Shown here in pieces: positions 11,661 to 22,144 of a stretch of DNA of 49,337 nt. Made by a program: the position numbers and the translations under genes. The DNA comes from Aquificales bacterium (GTDB lineage: Bacteria > Aquificota > Aquificia > Aquificales > Aquificaceae), in contig WFPJ01000077.1 in NCBI GenBank assembly GCA_015487615.1, positions 1 through 49,337 of the forward strand, written 5' to 3'. The notes under the pieces were generated by a model. The model was not told the origin of the DNA and made no database searches. It was given only the letters and a program-made list of their open reading frames with translations. Positions within the stretch are counted from its first letter, which is position 1. Every line of letters begins with the position of its first letter.

Positions 11661-12449
11661 ATGTTTACCCTTCTGATAGACCTTGACGGTGTTCTCGTCA
11701 AAGATAAGGAACTCAATCCCTTCCCTTATGCTTCCGAGTTTATAGAATTTTTAAGGGATAACAATATACCCTTTAAAATAGTTTCAAATAATTCTACGAG
11801 GTCGCCTTCAAAGTTAAGGAATGATCTTAATAGTAAAGGTATTCCTATAAATGAAGGGGAAATAGTAACCCCTGTGGGAGTTCTACCCCAGTATCTCAGG
11901 GAAAGGAATATAAAGAGGATCTTTGTAATAGGAACTCAAATGCTTGAGGATTATCTGAAAGATGAGGGTTTTGAAGTTGTAAGGGATTATAAGGTGGACG
12001 GTGTAGTTATAGGTCAGGATAAAGGTATGAATTTTGAAAAATTTAAGATTGCAACATCCGCAGTATTCCTTGAAGGAGCAATTATTATACCTGTTAATCT
12101 GAGCAGAATAGTTAGGGATTCTGACGGGCTTTACTTCCCGGGAGCCGGCTCCGTTGCTAAAATGATAGCTGAAGCTACTAATTATAAGGAGGAACTTCCA
12201 AACCTCGGAAAGCCTTCAAGAAATTTTGTAAGGATGGCTCTTAAAGGACTGCCTGATGATGAGGTTTATCTTATAAGTGATGATATATATACTGACCTTA
12301 TGGGGGCGAGGGATATAGGACTTAAAACTATTTTTATGACAACGGGTAAGTATAAAAGGGATGAACTTGAAAAATCAGGTTTCATTCCGGACTTTGTATT
12401 TAACAGTCTTTATGAATTAAAGGCTAAAATATCAGAGTGGTTAAGCTGA
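11661..12449 (+). CDS. HAD-IIA family hydrolase (NagD-like)
   Basis: LLIDLDGVLVKDK, SNNSTRSP, VYLISDDIYTDLMGARDIGLKTIFMTTGK. Confidence 0.88.
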   Translation: MFTLLIDLDGVLVKDKELNPFPYASEFIEFLRDNNIPFKIVSNNSTRSPSKLRNDLNSKGIPINEGEIVTPVGVLPQYLRERNIKRIFVIGTQMLEDYLKDEGFEVVRDYKVDGVVIGQDKGMNFEKFKIATSAVFLEGAIIIPVNLSRIVRDSDGLYFPGAGSVAKMIAEATNYKEELPNLGKPSRNFVRMALKGLPDDEVYLISDDIYTDLMGARDIGLKTIFMTTGKYKRDELEKSGFIPDFVFNSLYELKAKISEWLS

Positions 12450-14443
12450 TTTGGATTTTACCGTTGATCATAGCGTCCTTTGTAAATGCTTCCTTGCTTA
12501 TAAGATCCGACACACTTGAAAGGGATGAGGAAGGTAATATTATTGCCAGGGGACGGGTTGAGGTTTTTTATGGGAATTATTTTATTATGGCTGATGAGAT
12601 TATTTATAAAAAGGATAAAAAGGTTATTATTGCAAAAGGCAATGTTTTTATAGAAGCAAAAGATGAAAACTTAATAGCACTTGGCGATGAAGCAAAATTT
12701 GATATTGCCAGTAAGATCGGATACATAAGAGAAGTAAGCGGTAAATACAGACGGTTTTACTTCAAGGCGAATGATTTTAAGAAGGTGGGGGAAGAGATTT
12801 ATGAAACAAAGAGGGGGGAAATAACAACATGTCCTCCTGATAGAAAGGAAGCTCTGCTTTGTTTTTCGCGGGCAAGAATAACTGACAGGTATATATTTTC
12901 CTTTAACAATGTACTGAAAATAGGGAAGGTGCCGGTTTTTTATCTTCCCATAGGGATACTTCCCGTAGGTGATAGGAGATCGGGATTCCTTGAACCTATG
13001 ATAGGTACGGATACATACAACAGGGTTATATACAGACAGCCCTTATATTGGGCGATATCCGAGGACAAGGATGCAACCATAACTTTTGATTACAGAAGTG
13101 AGCAGGCGGACGGTATTGAGCTTGAGTACAGACAGGTACTCTCCTCATATAGTAAATACAGTGTCAATCTGTTCTATTACAGGGAACCCCCACTACCAGG
13201 TTTGTGGTGGAAGGGAAGGGATATGAAGGAATACAGAAGGGATAGGTACAGATTTAAGATGGACGGAAATTATGGGGGACTTAGGTTCGGTGTTGATACA
13301 GTATCTGACGCGTATTTTATGGAGGATATATATTTTGTTAGAGAAAAGGAAACAGTCCCTTATCTCCTATCCTATATTGATTATCACAGGGAATTTAAAG
13401 ATGTTATTTTTACTTTTAATTTGAAGAAGTTCAGGGATCTTACCCTATCTGACAGTGGGTCTATTGACAAACTACCGGAAATAGGAATTTTTCTTAAAAA
13501 TAGAGAAATAGGTAAAGGAATATTTTTTAACACGGAGATATACTATACTAATTTTTTCCAGGAAAAGGGGGAGAAAACCCACCGTTTTATAATGCGTTCT
13601 GAATTCAATAAAGGTTTTAACATATTCGGTATAAGGGATTACATTTCATTTACACATATAAATAACTACTATCTTCCCTATGGTGATTCTTCCTACGAAA
13701 GTGATAATTTAATAACAACTTTTGCTTTTGAAAACAGGATACCCTTCCTGTTCAGTCTGGAAGGAGATGTGTTAAAAAAGCAAGCACTCTTTGAGGTTGT
13801 GTATACCTATCAGCCTGATACTTTTGAAAATCCCCAGTTTGATGTGTTTGATGAAATAAATAGGAAAAGTGAAATAAAGTTTCGTATGAGTGCTGATACA
13901 TATTTGGGGGAAAGGCAGATTCTCGGTTTATTTATGGAAGGAGGATATAACTATTTAGGTTCTTATTTTTTACCGACTGATGGCAAGCTTATAGAAAAGA
14001 AATTACTACCTTTAAGGGTAGCTTTAAACTTCAGTCCGGTTAAAGGTATAATTTATACTCAAGACTTTTATTACGACCACAATCTCAGAAATATAATAAG
14101 GTTAGCTAATAATCTATCCCTTACCTACGGGGGTGCGAGCGTAGGAGTTGGAAGTTACATAAGCAGGAACAGTCAGAACAAAACAGTTTCGGATCAAACA
14201 AGATTGAGATTAGGCGTTAACTATAAGGGTTATTTTATAAACACGTATTCAAATATAGATAACAGAATTGAAAGGGATCTTTTTAAGAGGATATCCTTGG
14301 GTTATAAAAGTCCGTGTTGGTCTTTTAGTATAAAATATCGCAGTACATGGGACGGAAATAAAAGGGATTATATAAACGAGATATATTTATACTTTTCAGT
14401 TTTTAATATAAGGGAATTCATACTGCCGTTGAGGACAAGATAA
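12437..14443 (+). CDS. lptD: LPS-assembly outer membrane protein LptD
   Basis: Signal peptide, OstA-like N-domain, VPVFYLPIGILPVGDRRSGFLEP, long beta-barrel; GTG start. Confidence 0.85.
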   Translation: MVKLIWILPLIIASFVNASLLIRSDTLERDEEGNIIARGRVEVFYGNYFIMADEIIYKKDKKVIIAKGNVFIEAKDENLIALGDEAKFDIASKIGYIREVSGKYRRFYFKANDFKKVGEEIYETKRGEITTCPPDRKEALLCFSRARITDRYIFSFNNVLKIGKVPVFYLPIGILPVGDRRSGFLEPMIGTDTYNRVIYRQPLYWAISEDKDATITFDYRSEQADGIELEYRQVLSSYSKYSVNLFYYREPPLPGLWWKGRDMKEYRRDRYRFKMDGNYGGLRFGVDTVSDAYFMEDIYFVREKETVPYLLSYIDYHREFKDVIFTFNLKKFRDLTLSDSGSIDKLPEIGIFLKNREIGKGIFFNTEIYYTNFFQEKGEKTHRFIMRSEFNKGFNIFGIRDYISFTHINNYYLPYGDSSYESDNLITTFAFENRIPFLFSLEGDVLKKQALFEVVYTYQPDTFENPQFDVFDEINRKSEIKFRMSADTYLGERQILGLFMEGGYNYLGSYFLPTDGKLIEKKLLPLRVALNFSPVKGIIYTQDFYYDHNLRNIIRLANNLSLTYGGASVGVGSYISRNSQNKTVSDQTRLRLGVNYKGYFINTYSNIDNRIERDLFKRISLGYKSPCWSFSIKYRSTWDGNKRDYINEIYLYFSVFNIREFILPLRTR

Positions 14444-15086
14444 TGTTCTTGAGTTTTCTGGTTTGATTTTCTATATCTTCAGCAAAGAAGATCCCCGACC
14501 CTACAACTACAACATCTGCCCCCGCCCTTACCACTTCACCTATATTATCTTCCTTTATACCCCCGTCTATTTCTATAAGGAAATCCGTACCTGTTATATC
14601 TCTGAGATTTACCAGCTCCCTTAATCTATGAACGGATCTTTCTATAAACTTCTGACCACCGAACCCTGGGTTGACGGACATTAAAAGTACATAATCCACA
14701 TAATGGACTATTTCTTTAAGCATATCAAGGGAGGTTCCCGGATTTATTACAACTCCTGCCTTTGCTCCCTTCGCCTTTATTAGTTCAATTGTCCTGTGTA
14801 TGTGGTAATTGTTTTCTATATGAACACTTATCCAATCCGCACCGGCAGATATAAACTCTGGTATATATTTATCCGCATTTTCTATCATGAGGTGGGCATC
14901 AACCGGGATCTCTATCCTCTTTTTGATACATTCCAGTACATAGGGTCCCACAGTAATATTGGGAACGAAATGTCCGTCCATAACATCAAAGTGTATAAGA
15001 TCCGCACCGCCTCTTATAACCGCTTCTATTTGATTTTTCAGATCCCAAAAGTCAGCCGACAAAATTGAGGGAGCGAGCAGTTTCAA
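14418..15086 (-). CDS. rpe: Ribulose-phosphate 3-epimerase
   Basis: LAPSILSADFWDL, HFDVMDGHFVPNITVGP, VNPGFGGQKFI. Confidence 0.95.
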   Translation of the reverse strand: MKLLAPSILSADFWDLKNQIEAVIRGGADLIHFDVMDGHFVPNITVGPYVLECIKKRIEIPVDAHLMIENADKYIPEFISAGADWISVHIENNYHIHRTIELIKAKGAKAGVVINPGTSLDMLKEIVHYVDYVLLMSVNPGFGGQKFIERSVHRLRELVNLRDITGTDFLIEIDGGIKEDNIGEVVRAGADVVVVGSGIFFAEDIENQTRKLKNIILSSTAV

Positions 15087-16390
15087 TAGGCTTCCTCCTC
15101 AACTCTAATTAATATTGTTTCACCTTCAACTACAGGCAACTTTTCAATCTCCTCTACAGCCCTTTTTATATCGTATTCATAGGCTTTATGTGTAAGAATG
15201 ACAAGAGGTATTATCGGTTCTCCTTCTTTACCCGCTATCCTGCATACCTTTTCCTTTTGTAAAACTGAAGCTATACTTATGTTGAAATCCGCAAGCACCC
15301 TTGATATCGCTGCAAGCACACCCGTTTTATCTGGAACATTGAATCTAAGATAGTATCTGCTGTAAAAATTGCTTGTGAAATGTATATTTTCGTCTTCCCA
15401 ACCCAGTATAAAATCTTCACCATTTATCCCCTTTTTTATCCTTCTTGCAATATCAACTATGTCTGAAACCACCGCTGAAGCTGTTGGTAAGGATCCAGCA
15501 CCTTTTCCATAGTACATGGTTTTACCTACAAAATCCCCCTCTATCATAACAGCATTGTAAACGGATGAAACCTTGGCAAGGGCATCCTCCGATGGTATAA
15601 AGGTAGGATGAACTCTTATTTCCACTGAGTTGTTCATCTTCTTTGCTATGGCCAGCAACTTTAATGTGTACCCAAGATCTTTACCCAATTCAACATCCAA
15701 TCTATCTATATTTGAAATACCCTCAACAAGTATATCATCAAAGTTAAAAAACTTTCCGTAGGCAATCCATGCCAATATGGCTATCTTATGTGCTGTATCC
15801 CACCCATCTATATCAAGACTGGGATCAGCTTCCGCATATCCCTTCTCTTGAGCCTCTTTAAGGGCTTCATGAAAGGTAACATTGCCTTCCAACATGCGAG
15901 TCAGGATATAGTTTGTAGTACCATTCAATATACCGTATATTGCCCTTATTTTGTTTCCTACAAGACCTTCTCTTAGAGCTTTTATTACTGGTATCCCTCC
16001 TCCTACGGAAGCTTCAAATCCGATACTTACACCCTTTTCCCTTGCTATTTTGAATATCTCATTTCCCCTCTTTGCAAGGAGATGCTTATTAGCTGTAACA
16101 ACGCATTTGCCTGCTTCAATACTTTCCTTCATTAGCTTGAATGCAAAGTCAATACCTCCCACCAGCTCAACTACTATTTGGGAGCTTTCAATAACTTCCT
16201 TATAATCTGTTGTTTTAAGATACTCTGGAATTTCAAATTCTCTCTTTCTGCTCCAATCCTTATCTGCGACCTTTACCAGCTCTATATCAATGCCTGTCTT
16301 TTTCTTTATCAGAGATCTATTATCAAGGAGAAGCTTAACGGTCCCCGTCCCTACCGTTCCGCATCCTACTATACCGACCTTTACTTTCAC
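15083..16390 (-). CDS. hom: Homoserine dehydrogenase with C-terminal ACT domain; GTG start
   Basis: VGIVGCGTVGTGTVKLL, GILNGTTNYILTRM, EADPSLDIDGWDTAHK. Confidence 0.95.
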   Translation of the reverse strand: MKVKVGIVGCGTVGTGTVKLLLDNRSLIKKKTGIDIELVKVADKDWSRKREFEIPEYLKTTDYKEVIESSQIVVELVGGIDFAFKLMKESIEAGKCVVTANKHLLAKRGNEIFKIAREKGVSIGFEASVGGGIPVIKALREGLVGNKIRAIYGILNGTTNYILTRMLEGNVTFHEALKEAQEKGYAEADPSLDIDGWDTAHKIAILAWIAYGKFFNFDDILVEGISNIDRLDVELGKDLGYTLKLLAIAKKMNNSVEIRVHPTFIPSEDALAKVSSVYNAVMIEGDFVGKTMYYGKGAGSLPTASAVVSDIVDIARRIKKGINGEDFILGWEDENIHFTSNFYSRYYLRFNVPDKTGVLAAISRVLADFNISIASVLQKEKVCRIAGKEGEPIIPLVILTHKAYEYDIKRAVEEIEKLPVVEGETILIRVEEEAY

Positions 16391-16435
16391 AGGGGAATAT
16401 TATCTTACAGTAAACACGTATTTTCAACAGAATTC

Positions 16436-17230
16436 TTATTGAATATCTTCTTCGGTCAATGTAACCTTGGGGATGGCTTCTTTAAGTTTTTTAAAGGTTT
16501 CGTAAAAATCATCTTCAATAGCCCTTACCCTTTTGCCGTATATCATCTGAAATGCCTTAGACACTATGGCCTCCTTGTGTAGGGCGTTGGTTAGTCCAAG
16601 TTCTTCATATTTGCTGTTTAATATATCTTTAACCTCTTCAAGAAGGTTTGCTCTCCTTTCTCTTTCAGCTTCTGCATCTTTCAAAGATAGTGATGTAAAG
16701 TTGTCAACTTTCTTTAATACTTTTTCAAAAGCGTACCCGGGGAATCTCTTATCGCCGAACCTGTCGGTGATAAAGCCTACCGTAATATAGTAAGGTTCCT
16801 CAACCATTGTTTCAAGTTCGTATTCTTCCATGTCTGGGTTCTTTTTTAGGTGCTCTATAAATATTTCATAGGCTTGATGTGCTTTATCTTTAAGGTTGGG
16901 TGCCTTTTCAATGTTAAGACTCAATATAAAATTCTTTAGTTCCTTAGGTAGCACTATAGCTAGTACCTTGTCAAGACCTACCGCCTTTGCAGCCTCAACC
17001 CTGTGTTGTCCGTTTATCACCTCGTAAGTGTTTTCACCACTTTCTATGAGCAGGACGGGGTCAACAAAACCTATCTTCTCTATTGAAAACATAAGCCGTT
17101 TTACAAGTTGTTCTGACAGATCCCTTTGGATGCTGGGTATGACTATCCTGTTTGTAGGCACTATACCGAACTGTAATTCATACCCTTTCAAAGGCTCCTT
17201 TATTGTATATAGCTCCTTTACCTCTTCCAT
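16436..17230 (-). CDS. Stand-alone ParB/sulfiredoxin-fold protein
   Basis: NTYEVINGQHRVEAAKAVG (GxHR motif of the ParB/Srx fold); no obvious parA neighbour. Confidence 0.72.
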   Translation of the reverse strand: MEEVKELYTIKEPLKGYELQFGIVPTNRIVIPSIQRDLSEQLVKRLMFSIEKIGFVDPVLLIESGENTYEVINGQHRVEAAKAVGLDKVLAIVLPKELKNFILSLNIEKAPNLKDKAHQAYEIFIEHLKKNPDMEEYELETMVEEPYYITVGFITDRFGDKRFPGYAFEKVLKKVDNFTSLSLKDAEAERERRANLLEEVKDILNSKYEELGLTNALHKEAIVSKAFQMIYGKRVRAIEDDFYETFKKLKEAIPKVTLTEEDIQ

Positions 17231-17316
17231 CTCTATTAATTTATTTTACTTCCATTTGGTAATTTTCAATCAATTATGCTAACATTTAAAATCAAAAGTA
17301 AAGAAGGAGGTAGCCT

Positions 17317-17850
17317 ATGATAGTTTCCAACATTCCTGCAGGTAAAAATCCTCCCGAGGATATATATGTGGTTGTGGAGATACCTCAAGGTAGCAGTATA
17401 AAGTATGAGGTTGATAAGGAGAGCGGAGCTGTTTTCGTTGACAGATTCCTCTTTACAGCAATGTATTATCCTTTCAATTATGGATTTATACCTCAAACAC
17501 TTGCGGATGATGGGGATCCGGTTGACGTATTGGTAATTTCATCTCAACCAGTTGTGCCAGGTAGCGTTATCAGATGCAGACCCATAGGATTGTTGGAAAT
17601 GAAAGATGAGGAGGGTATAGACACAAAATTGATTGCGGTTCCACATTCAAAGCTTGATCCGTCCTATGAAAATATAAAAACGGTTGAAGATCTTCCTCAA
17701 CTTTGGAAGGATCGTATAAAACACTTCTTTGAACATTACAAAGAACTTGAACCTGGTAAATGGGTTAAAGTAGAGAATTGGAAAGGTATCCAGGATGCAA
17801 TTGATGAAATAAAGAAAGGTATGGAAAATTATAAAAAGAATAATGGGTGA
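17317..17850 (+). CDS. ppa: Inorganic pyrophosphatase
   Basis: [21 protein letters not shown] signature; AAGGAGG Shine-Dalgarno. Confidence 0.96.
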   Translation: MIVSNIPAGKNPPEDIYVVVEIPQGSSIKYEVDKESGAVFVDRFLFTAMYYPFNYGFIPQTLADDGDPVDVLVISSQPVVPGSVIRCRPIGLLEMKDEEGIDTKLIAVPHSKLDPSYENIKTVEDLPQLWKDRIKHFFEHYKELEPGKWVKVENWKGIQDAIDEIKKGMENYKKNNG

Positions 17851-18805
17851 TATTATAAATCTTGGTAGAGAAATATTTGATAAAGAAATAGAGGGTCTTA
17901 AAAGGTTAAGGGATTCTCTTGATGAAAATTTTGAGAAAGCGGTAAAACTTATAAAAGAATGTGAGGGCAAGGTAATAGTAACTGGTATAGGAAAATCTGG
18001 ACATATAGGGCGTAAGATAGCCTCTACATTTTCAAGTACGGGAACACCCGCTCACTTCTTGCATCCTTCCGAAGCACTGCACGGAGATCTCGGCACTATC
18101 TCCAAGAAGGATATAGTCCTTGCTATATCTAATAGTGGTGAATCTGCAGAAGTTATTGCACTTATACCCTATATAAAAATGTTAGGTGTTCCTCTTATAT
18201 CTATAACCAACAATCCTAACTCAACCCTTGCCAAACACAGTGATATTCATTTATACCTAAATATAGAAAAGGAGGCATGTCCCCTTGAGCTTGCACCAAC
18301 AACTTCTTCCACAGCGACCCTCGTTCTAGGTGATGCGATAGCGATGGTTTTGCTGTTGCTTAAAGGTTTTTCGCGTGAGGATTTTGCTATCAGACACCCT
18401 GCCGGATCCTTAGGAAGGAAACTTAGGCAAGTAAAAGAGCTTTATCATACGGGCAGAGAGCTTCCTGTTGTCAGAGAAGATACCCCTATGAAGGATACAA
18501 TTTTGGAGATGACCTCAAAGGGATTCGGGGCTACCGCGGTTGTTAATGATAAAGGAAAGCTTGTAGGCATTATAACGGACGGAGATTTGAGAAGATTTTT
18601 TAACAGGGGAGGATCAGTTGAAGGATATGTAGCCAAAGATGCCATGACTCCGGATCCTAAGGTTGCTTTTCCTGATGAGCTTGCGAGTGAGGCATTAAAA
18701 AGAATGGAGGATTATAAGATAACTGTTCTTATCGTGGTTGATGAAGAAAGAAAACCTATAGGAATTATCCACATGCATGATATTTTAAGGGCGGAAATTC
18801 TTTAA
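17843..18805 (+). CDS. kdsD: Arabinose-5-phosphate isomerase (SIS + two CBS domains; KdsD/KpsF family)
   Basis: [43 protein letters not shown]-terminus. Confidence 0.92.
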   Translation: MGDIINLGREIFDKEIEGLKRLRDSLDENFEKAVKLIKECEGKVIVTGIGKSGHIGRKIASTFSSTGTPAHFLHPSEALHGDLGTISKKDIVLAISNSGESAEVIALIPYIKMLGVPLISITNNPNSTLAKHSDIHLYLNIEKEACPLELAPTTSSTATLVLGDAIAMVLLLLKGFSREDFAIRHPAGSLGRKLRQVKELYHTGRELPVVREDTPMKDTILEMTSKGFGATAVVNDKGKLVGIITDGDLRRFFNRGGSVEGYVAKDAMTPDPKVAFPDELASEALKRMEDYKITVLIVVDEERKPIGIIHMHDILRAEIL

Positions 18806-18814
18806 CTATTGTGT

Positions 18815-18820
18815 TATAAT
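18815..18820 (+). promoter_or_regulatory. Predicted -10 element upstream of atpB
   Basis: GTGTTATAAT, exact TATAAT, followed by AAAGGAG Shine-Dalgarno. Confidence 0.5.
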
Positions 18821-18845
18821 CTTTTAAGCATTAAAGGAGAAAGGG

Positions 18846-19505
18846 ATGGAAGGCACATCAATAAAGCATGTTGTGTTGGGTATCGTAGCTATGGCTATTC
18901 CCTTAACCCTTATAATAATTGCTGGGAAACCGTCTACCCGTCCAACAAAGTTTCAAGCCTTATGGGAAGGCTACCTCAGATTTGTGAGGAGTATGCTTAT
19001 TGACAATATTGGGAAGGAGGGTTTAAAGTATACCCCTCTTATATCCGCCATAGGTTTGTTTGTTTTCTTTTCAAACCTTTTAGGAATGGTTCCAGGTTTA
19101 GAGGCTCCCACGGGTAATATGAATACGACTCTTGCCATGGCAATAATAGTATTTCTTTACTATAACTTTGAAGGTTTTCGCAAAAATGGAATAGGGTATC
19201 TGAAACATTTTATGGGTCCAGTTCCTGCCATAGCTCCCTTTTTCTTCGTAATAGAGGTTGTTTCTCACTTTGCAAGACCTATCACACTTGCCTTGCGTCT
19301 CTTTGCAAATATGAAGGGCGGAGCTATATTGCTTGTATCTTTGGTAGGTGTTGTTATTCAGAATCCTTTCACTATGGCATTATCCCCCTTATTTCTCCTG
19401 TTTGTTATAGCAATAAAATTTTTAGCGGTTGTTATACAGACTTACATTTTCATGATACTTTCCGTTGTCTATCTTGCTGGGGCGGTTGCTCACGAGGAAC
19501 ACTGA
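18846..19505 (+). CDS. atpB: F0F1 ATP synthase subunit a
   Basis: Multi-TM; PITLALRLFANMKGGAILL with the conserved stator Arg. Confidence 0.94.
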   Translation: MEGTSIKHVVLGIVAMAIPLTLIIIAGKPSTRPTKFQALWEGYLRFVRSMLIDNIGKEGLKYTPLISAIGLFVFFSNLLGMVPGLEAPTGNMNTTLAMAIIVFLYYNFEGFRKNGIGYLKHFMGPVPAIAPFFFVIEVVSHFARPITLALRLFANMKGGAILLVSLVGVVIQNPFTMALSPLFLLFVIAIKFLAVVIQTYIFMILSVVYLAGAVAHEEH

Positions 19506-19506
19506 T

Positions 19507-19917
19507 ATGAGAAAGGAAGAAGCATTATTAATACTTGAAGACAACAGGCACCAGTATGAGTCAGCCTTTAAATATGTTGCCAAGTTGGGGATGTCAGTTA
19601 TTCTCCTTGTAATCCTTGAAGATATATATACACTTGAAAAAACTTCCACATCCCTTGGTGTACCCTTTTCTAAAGATCTGTTACCGAAGGCTAAGGAAAG
19701 GGTAAACAATAAAATTGATACTGTACTTGAGAAAATAAAAGTTGATATTGTGGAAAGAAATATTGTAGCTGGACCTATGGATGAAACCGCCATTAAATAT
19801 ATCAGTGATAAAGAGCCAGAAACAGTTATAATATGTTTTTCTGATTTTCATAGGTCTGTTAAGTTGGCTGATAAAATTGATAGAGACCTGATGATAATAA
19901 AGTTGAGAGGAGGTTAA
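19507..19917 (+). CDS. Small soluble universal-stress-protein-like protein between atpB and atpE
   Basis: Start chosen at the ATG after the atpB stop; alternating alpha/beta pattern, [14 protein letters not shown]...[10 protein letters not shown]. Confidence 0.6.
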   Translation: MRKEEALLILEDNRHQYESAFKYVAKLGMSVILLVILEDIYTLEKTSTSLGVPFSKDLLPKAKERVNNKIDTVLEKIKVDIVERNIVAGPMDETAIKYISDKEPETVIICFSDFHRSVKLADKIDRDLMIIKLRGG

Positions 19918-19919
19918 AA

Positions 19920-20261
19920 ATGGGAAAGATATTGTTTGCCATCCTTCTTACTTTGACAGGTTTTGCATCTGCGGAAGAGGCTGCGTCAGCATCTTCTTCT
20001 GATAAGGCTCTTTTCTACGGTCTTATGGCTATAGCAAGCGGACTTGCAATAGGTCTTGCAGCACTCGGAACGGGTATAGGTATGGGACAGGCTGTAAGAG
20101 GCACGCAGGAAGGTATTGCACGTAATCCCAATGTGGGAGGAAGACTGCAAACTGTAATGTTCATTGGCTTGGCATTTATAGAAACCCTGGCTCTGTATGC
20201 ATTGATTATTGCTATAGTGTTTGTTTTTACAAATGTATTTTCTGGAAGAGCAGGATTCTGA
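19920..20261 (+). CDS. atpE: F0F1 ATP synthase subunit c with N-terminal signal peptide
   Basis: [20 protein letters not shown] signal-like N-terminus, then [21 protein letters not shown] and AFIETLALY hairpin. Confidence 0.94.
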   Translation: MGKILFAILLTLTGFASAEEAASASSSDKALFYGLMAIASGLAIGLAALGTGIGMGQAVRGTQEGIARNPNVGGRLQTVMFIGLAFIETLALYALIIAIVFVFTNVFSGRAGF

Positions 20262-20311
20262 GGGGAGTTTTTCCCCTTCCCTTTTATAATTAATTTGCGG
20301 GAGGCGCTGAA

Positions 20312-20455
20312 ATGTCTAATGCATTAAAGCCCCATATATCAAAAAGGAAAAAGAGGAGAAAGAGTGGTTTTCTTGCTAGAATGTCAACAAAGAGTGGTAG
20401 AAAAATAATAAGAAACAGAAGAAGAAAGGGGAGAAAGAGGCTCGCACCCTCATGA
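20312..20455 (+). CDS. rpmH: 50S ribosomal protein L34 (below the ORF-track size cutoff)
   Basis: Manual translation MSNALKPHISKRKKRRKSGFLARMSTKSGRKIIRNRRRKGRKRLAPS; GGGAGG upstream. Confidence 0.95.
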   Translation: MSNALKPHISKRKKRRKSGFLARMSTKSGRKIIRNRRRKGRKRLAPS

Positions 20456-20658
20456 AAGGACTTTTGGTTAGTCTTATAAAACTATGGAGATTGTTTATCT
20501 CTCCCCTCTACCCTCCCTCATGTAAATATCATCCTACATGTTCCGAATACGCGATACTGTCCGTGGAAAAGTATGGTATATGGAAGGGAAGCGTTAAAGC
20601 CTTGTACAGAATTTTAAGGTGTAATCCCTTTAGTAAGGGAGGTATTGATTATCCCTGA
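20452..20658 (+). CDS. yidD: Membrane protein insertion efficiency factor YidD
   Basis: LWRLFISPLYPPSCKYHPTCSEYAILSVEKYGIWKG; overlaps rpmH stop (ATGA). Confidence 0.95.
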   Translation: MKGLLVSLIKLWRLFISPLYPPSCKYHPTCSEYAILSVEKYGIWKGSVKALYRILRCNPFSKGGIDYP

Positions 20659-22142
20659 TGGAAGGAAGAGAAATTGATACTAAAAGGCTTTTGCTGTTTT
20701 TTGTTTTTATGATCCTTTTTATTATATCCTATCAGTTTATAGCCTATTTCTTTATTCCCAAAGAGGATGTAGCCAATCAACAGAAGATACAAGAGAAGGA
20801 AGAAATAAGGATAGATAAGATAACTCTTCCCGATAAACCAAAATTAAATGAAAAGTCATTGTTTAAGTATGAATCGGAGGACTTTTATATAGAATTTACA
20901 AAACAGGGAGGAAGAATATATAAGTTCATAGACAAAAAGTATAACATGGATCTAATAACTGAGAGGGAAAGGGAGTTGAACCTTTTACCCCTTGAAATTG
21001 TAACCGGAAACCAGGATATAGATAGGATTATTAATACTGCGCAATATGAAATATTCGCTAAAGGCAACAAAATAGTTATGAAAACCTCGGAAGGGGATAT
21101 AAATATTAGAAAAGTTGTTGAAGTTAAAGGAAAGTTAATGATAATTGAAATTGATGTAGATGGCATAGATAAGAAGATTTTTCTTAATGCGGGAACTTAT
21201 CCTGAAGAACCTTCCTTTTATACGCATGCAGGTCCCGTTTTGAAAATAGGTTCGGATGTTTTAAGAATTGATGTGGATGATATAGTTGATGAGGAATTGT
21301 TTACAGGGAATATATTGTTCGCAGGAGAAGAAAGCAGATATTTCTTTAAAGGATTTGAGGGAAAAATAGACAGTGTTATTATAAAGAAAATAACAAAAGG
21401 TGAGGATAGATTTACATTCACATTCGTATCCTACAATGGACCTATAAAATTCTATGCAGGTGCAAAGGAATATGCCCGTTTTAGAGGGACGGAATTAACC
21501 GAAGCTATTGATTTCGGAACCCTCAAGATAATCGTTAAACCCATATTTTACATGCTTTACTGGGTTTATGAAAATACCGGTAGTTGGACACTTTCAATAA
21601 TAGTGCTTACGTTGATTGTTAGGATACTCATGTTTCCCTTAGGGTACAAAAGCACAGTTGCTATGATGAAGATGTCCAAATTAGCACCTAAGATTGAGGA
21701 GATAAGGAACAAATATAAAAAAGATCCTGTAAAGATGCAGGAAGAAATGCTTAAGCTATACAAGGAAGCAGGATTTAATCCAGCATCGGGATGTTTACCT
21801 ATACTGCTGCAGATACCCATATTTTTCTCACTGTATAAAGTGCTTATAATTACAGTGGATCTTAAATTAGAGAGATTTCTGTGGGTTTCAAGTCTTGCGG
21901 ATAAAGATCCCTTCTATATACTGCCCATACTTATGGGTGGGTCAATGATACTTCAGCAAAAGCTTCACCCAAGTCCTGACAGTAGACAAAATTTAATTAT
22001 GTATCTTTCAGCTATTGCTTTTACTTTCCTTTTTGCATCCTTTCCATCTGGCTTGGTATTTTACTGGACACTTAATAATATCTTAAATATATTACAAAGC
22101 TATATTATTAAAAGGGTAATGCTTAAATCCGATGGAAAGTAG
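20658..22142 (+). CDS. yidC: Membrane protein insertase YidC
   Basis: Periplasmic domain then NPASGCLPILLQIPIFFSLYKVL. Confidence 0.95.
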   Translation: MEGREIDTKRLLLFFVFMILFIISYQFIAYFFIPKEDVANQQKIQEKEEIRIDKITLPDKPKLNEKSLFKYESEDFYIEFTKQGGRIYKFIDKKYNMDLITERERELNLLPLEIVTGNQDIDRIINTAQYEIFAKGNKIVMKTSEGDINIRKVVEVKGKLMIIEIDVDGIDKKIFLNAGTYPEEPSFYTHAGPVLKIGSDVLRIDVDDIVDEELFTGNILFAGEESRYFFKGFEGKIDSVIIKKITKGEDRFTFTFVSYNGPIKFYAGAKEYARFRGTELTEAIDFGTLKIIVKPIFYMLYWVYENTGSWTLSIIVLTLIVRILMFPLGYKSTVAMMKMSKLAPKIEEIRNKYKKDPVKMQEEMLKLYKEAGFNPASGCLPILLQIPIFFSLYKVLIITVDLKLERFLWVSSLADKDPFYILPILMGGSMILQQKLHPSPDSRQNLIMYLSAIAFTFLFASFPSGLVFYWTLNNILNILQSYIIKRVMLKSDGK

Positions 22143-22144
22143 GT

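Noticed and set aside
20262-20290. AGGGG-AGTTTTT-CCCCT hairpin between atpE and rpmH as a terminator
   Set aside because: Stem only 5 bp and not followed by a convincing T-tract.
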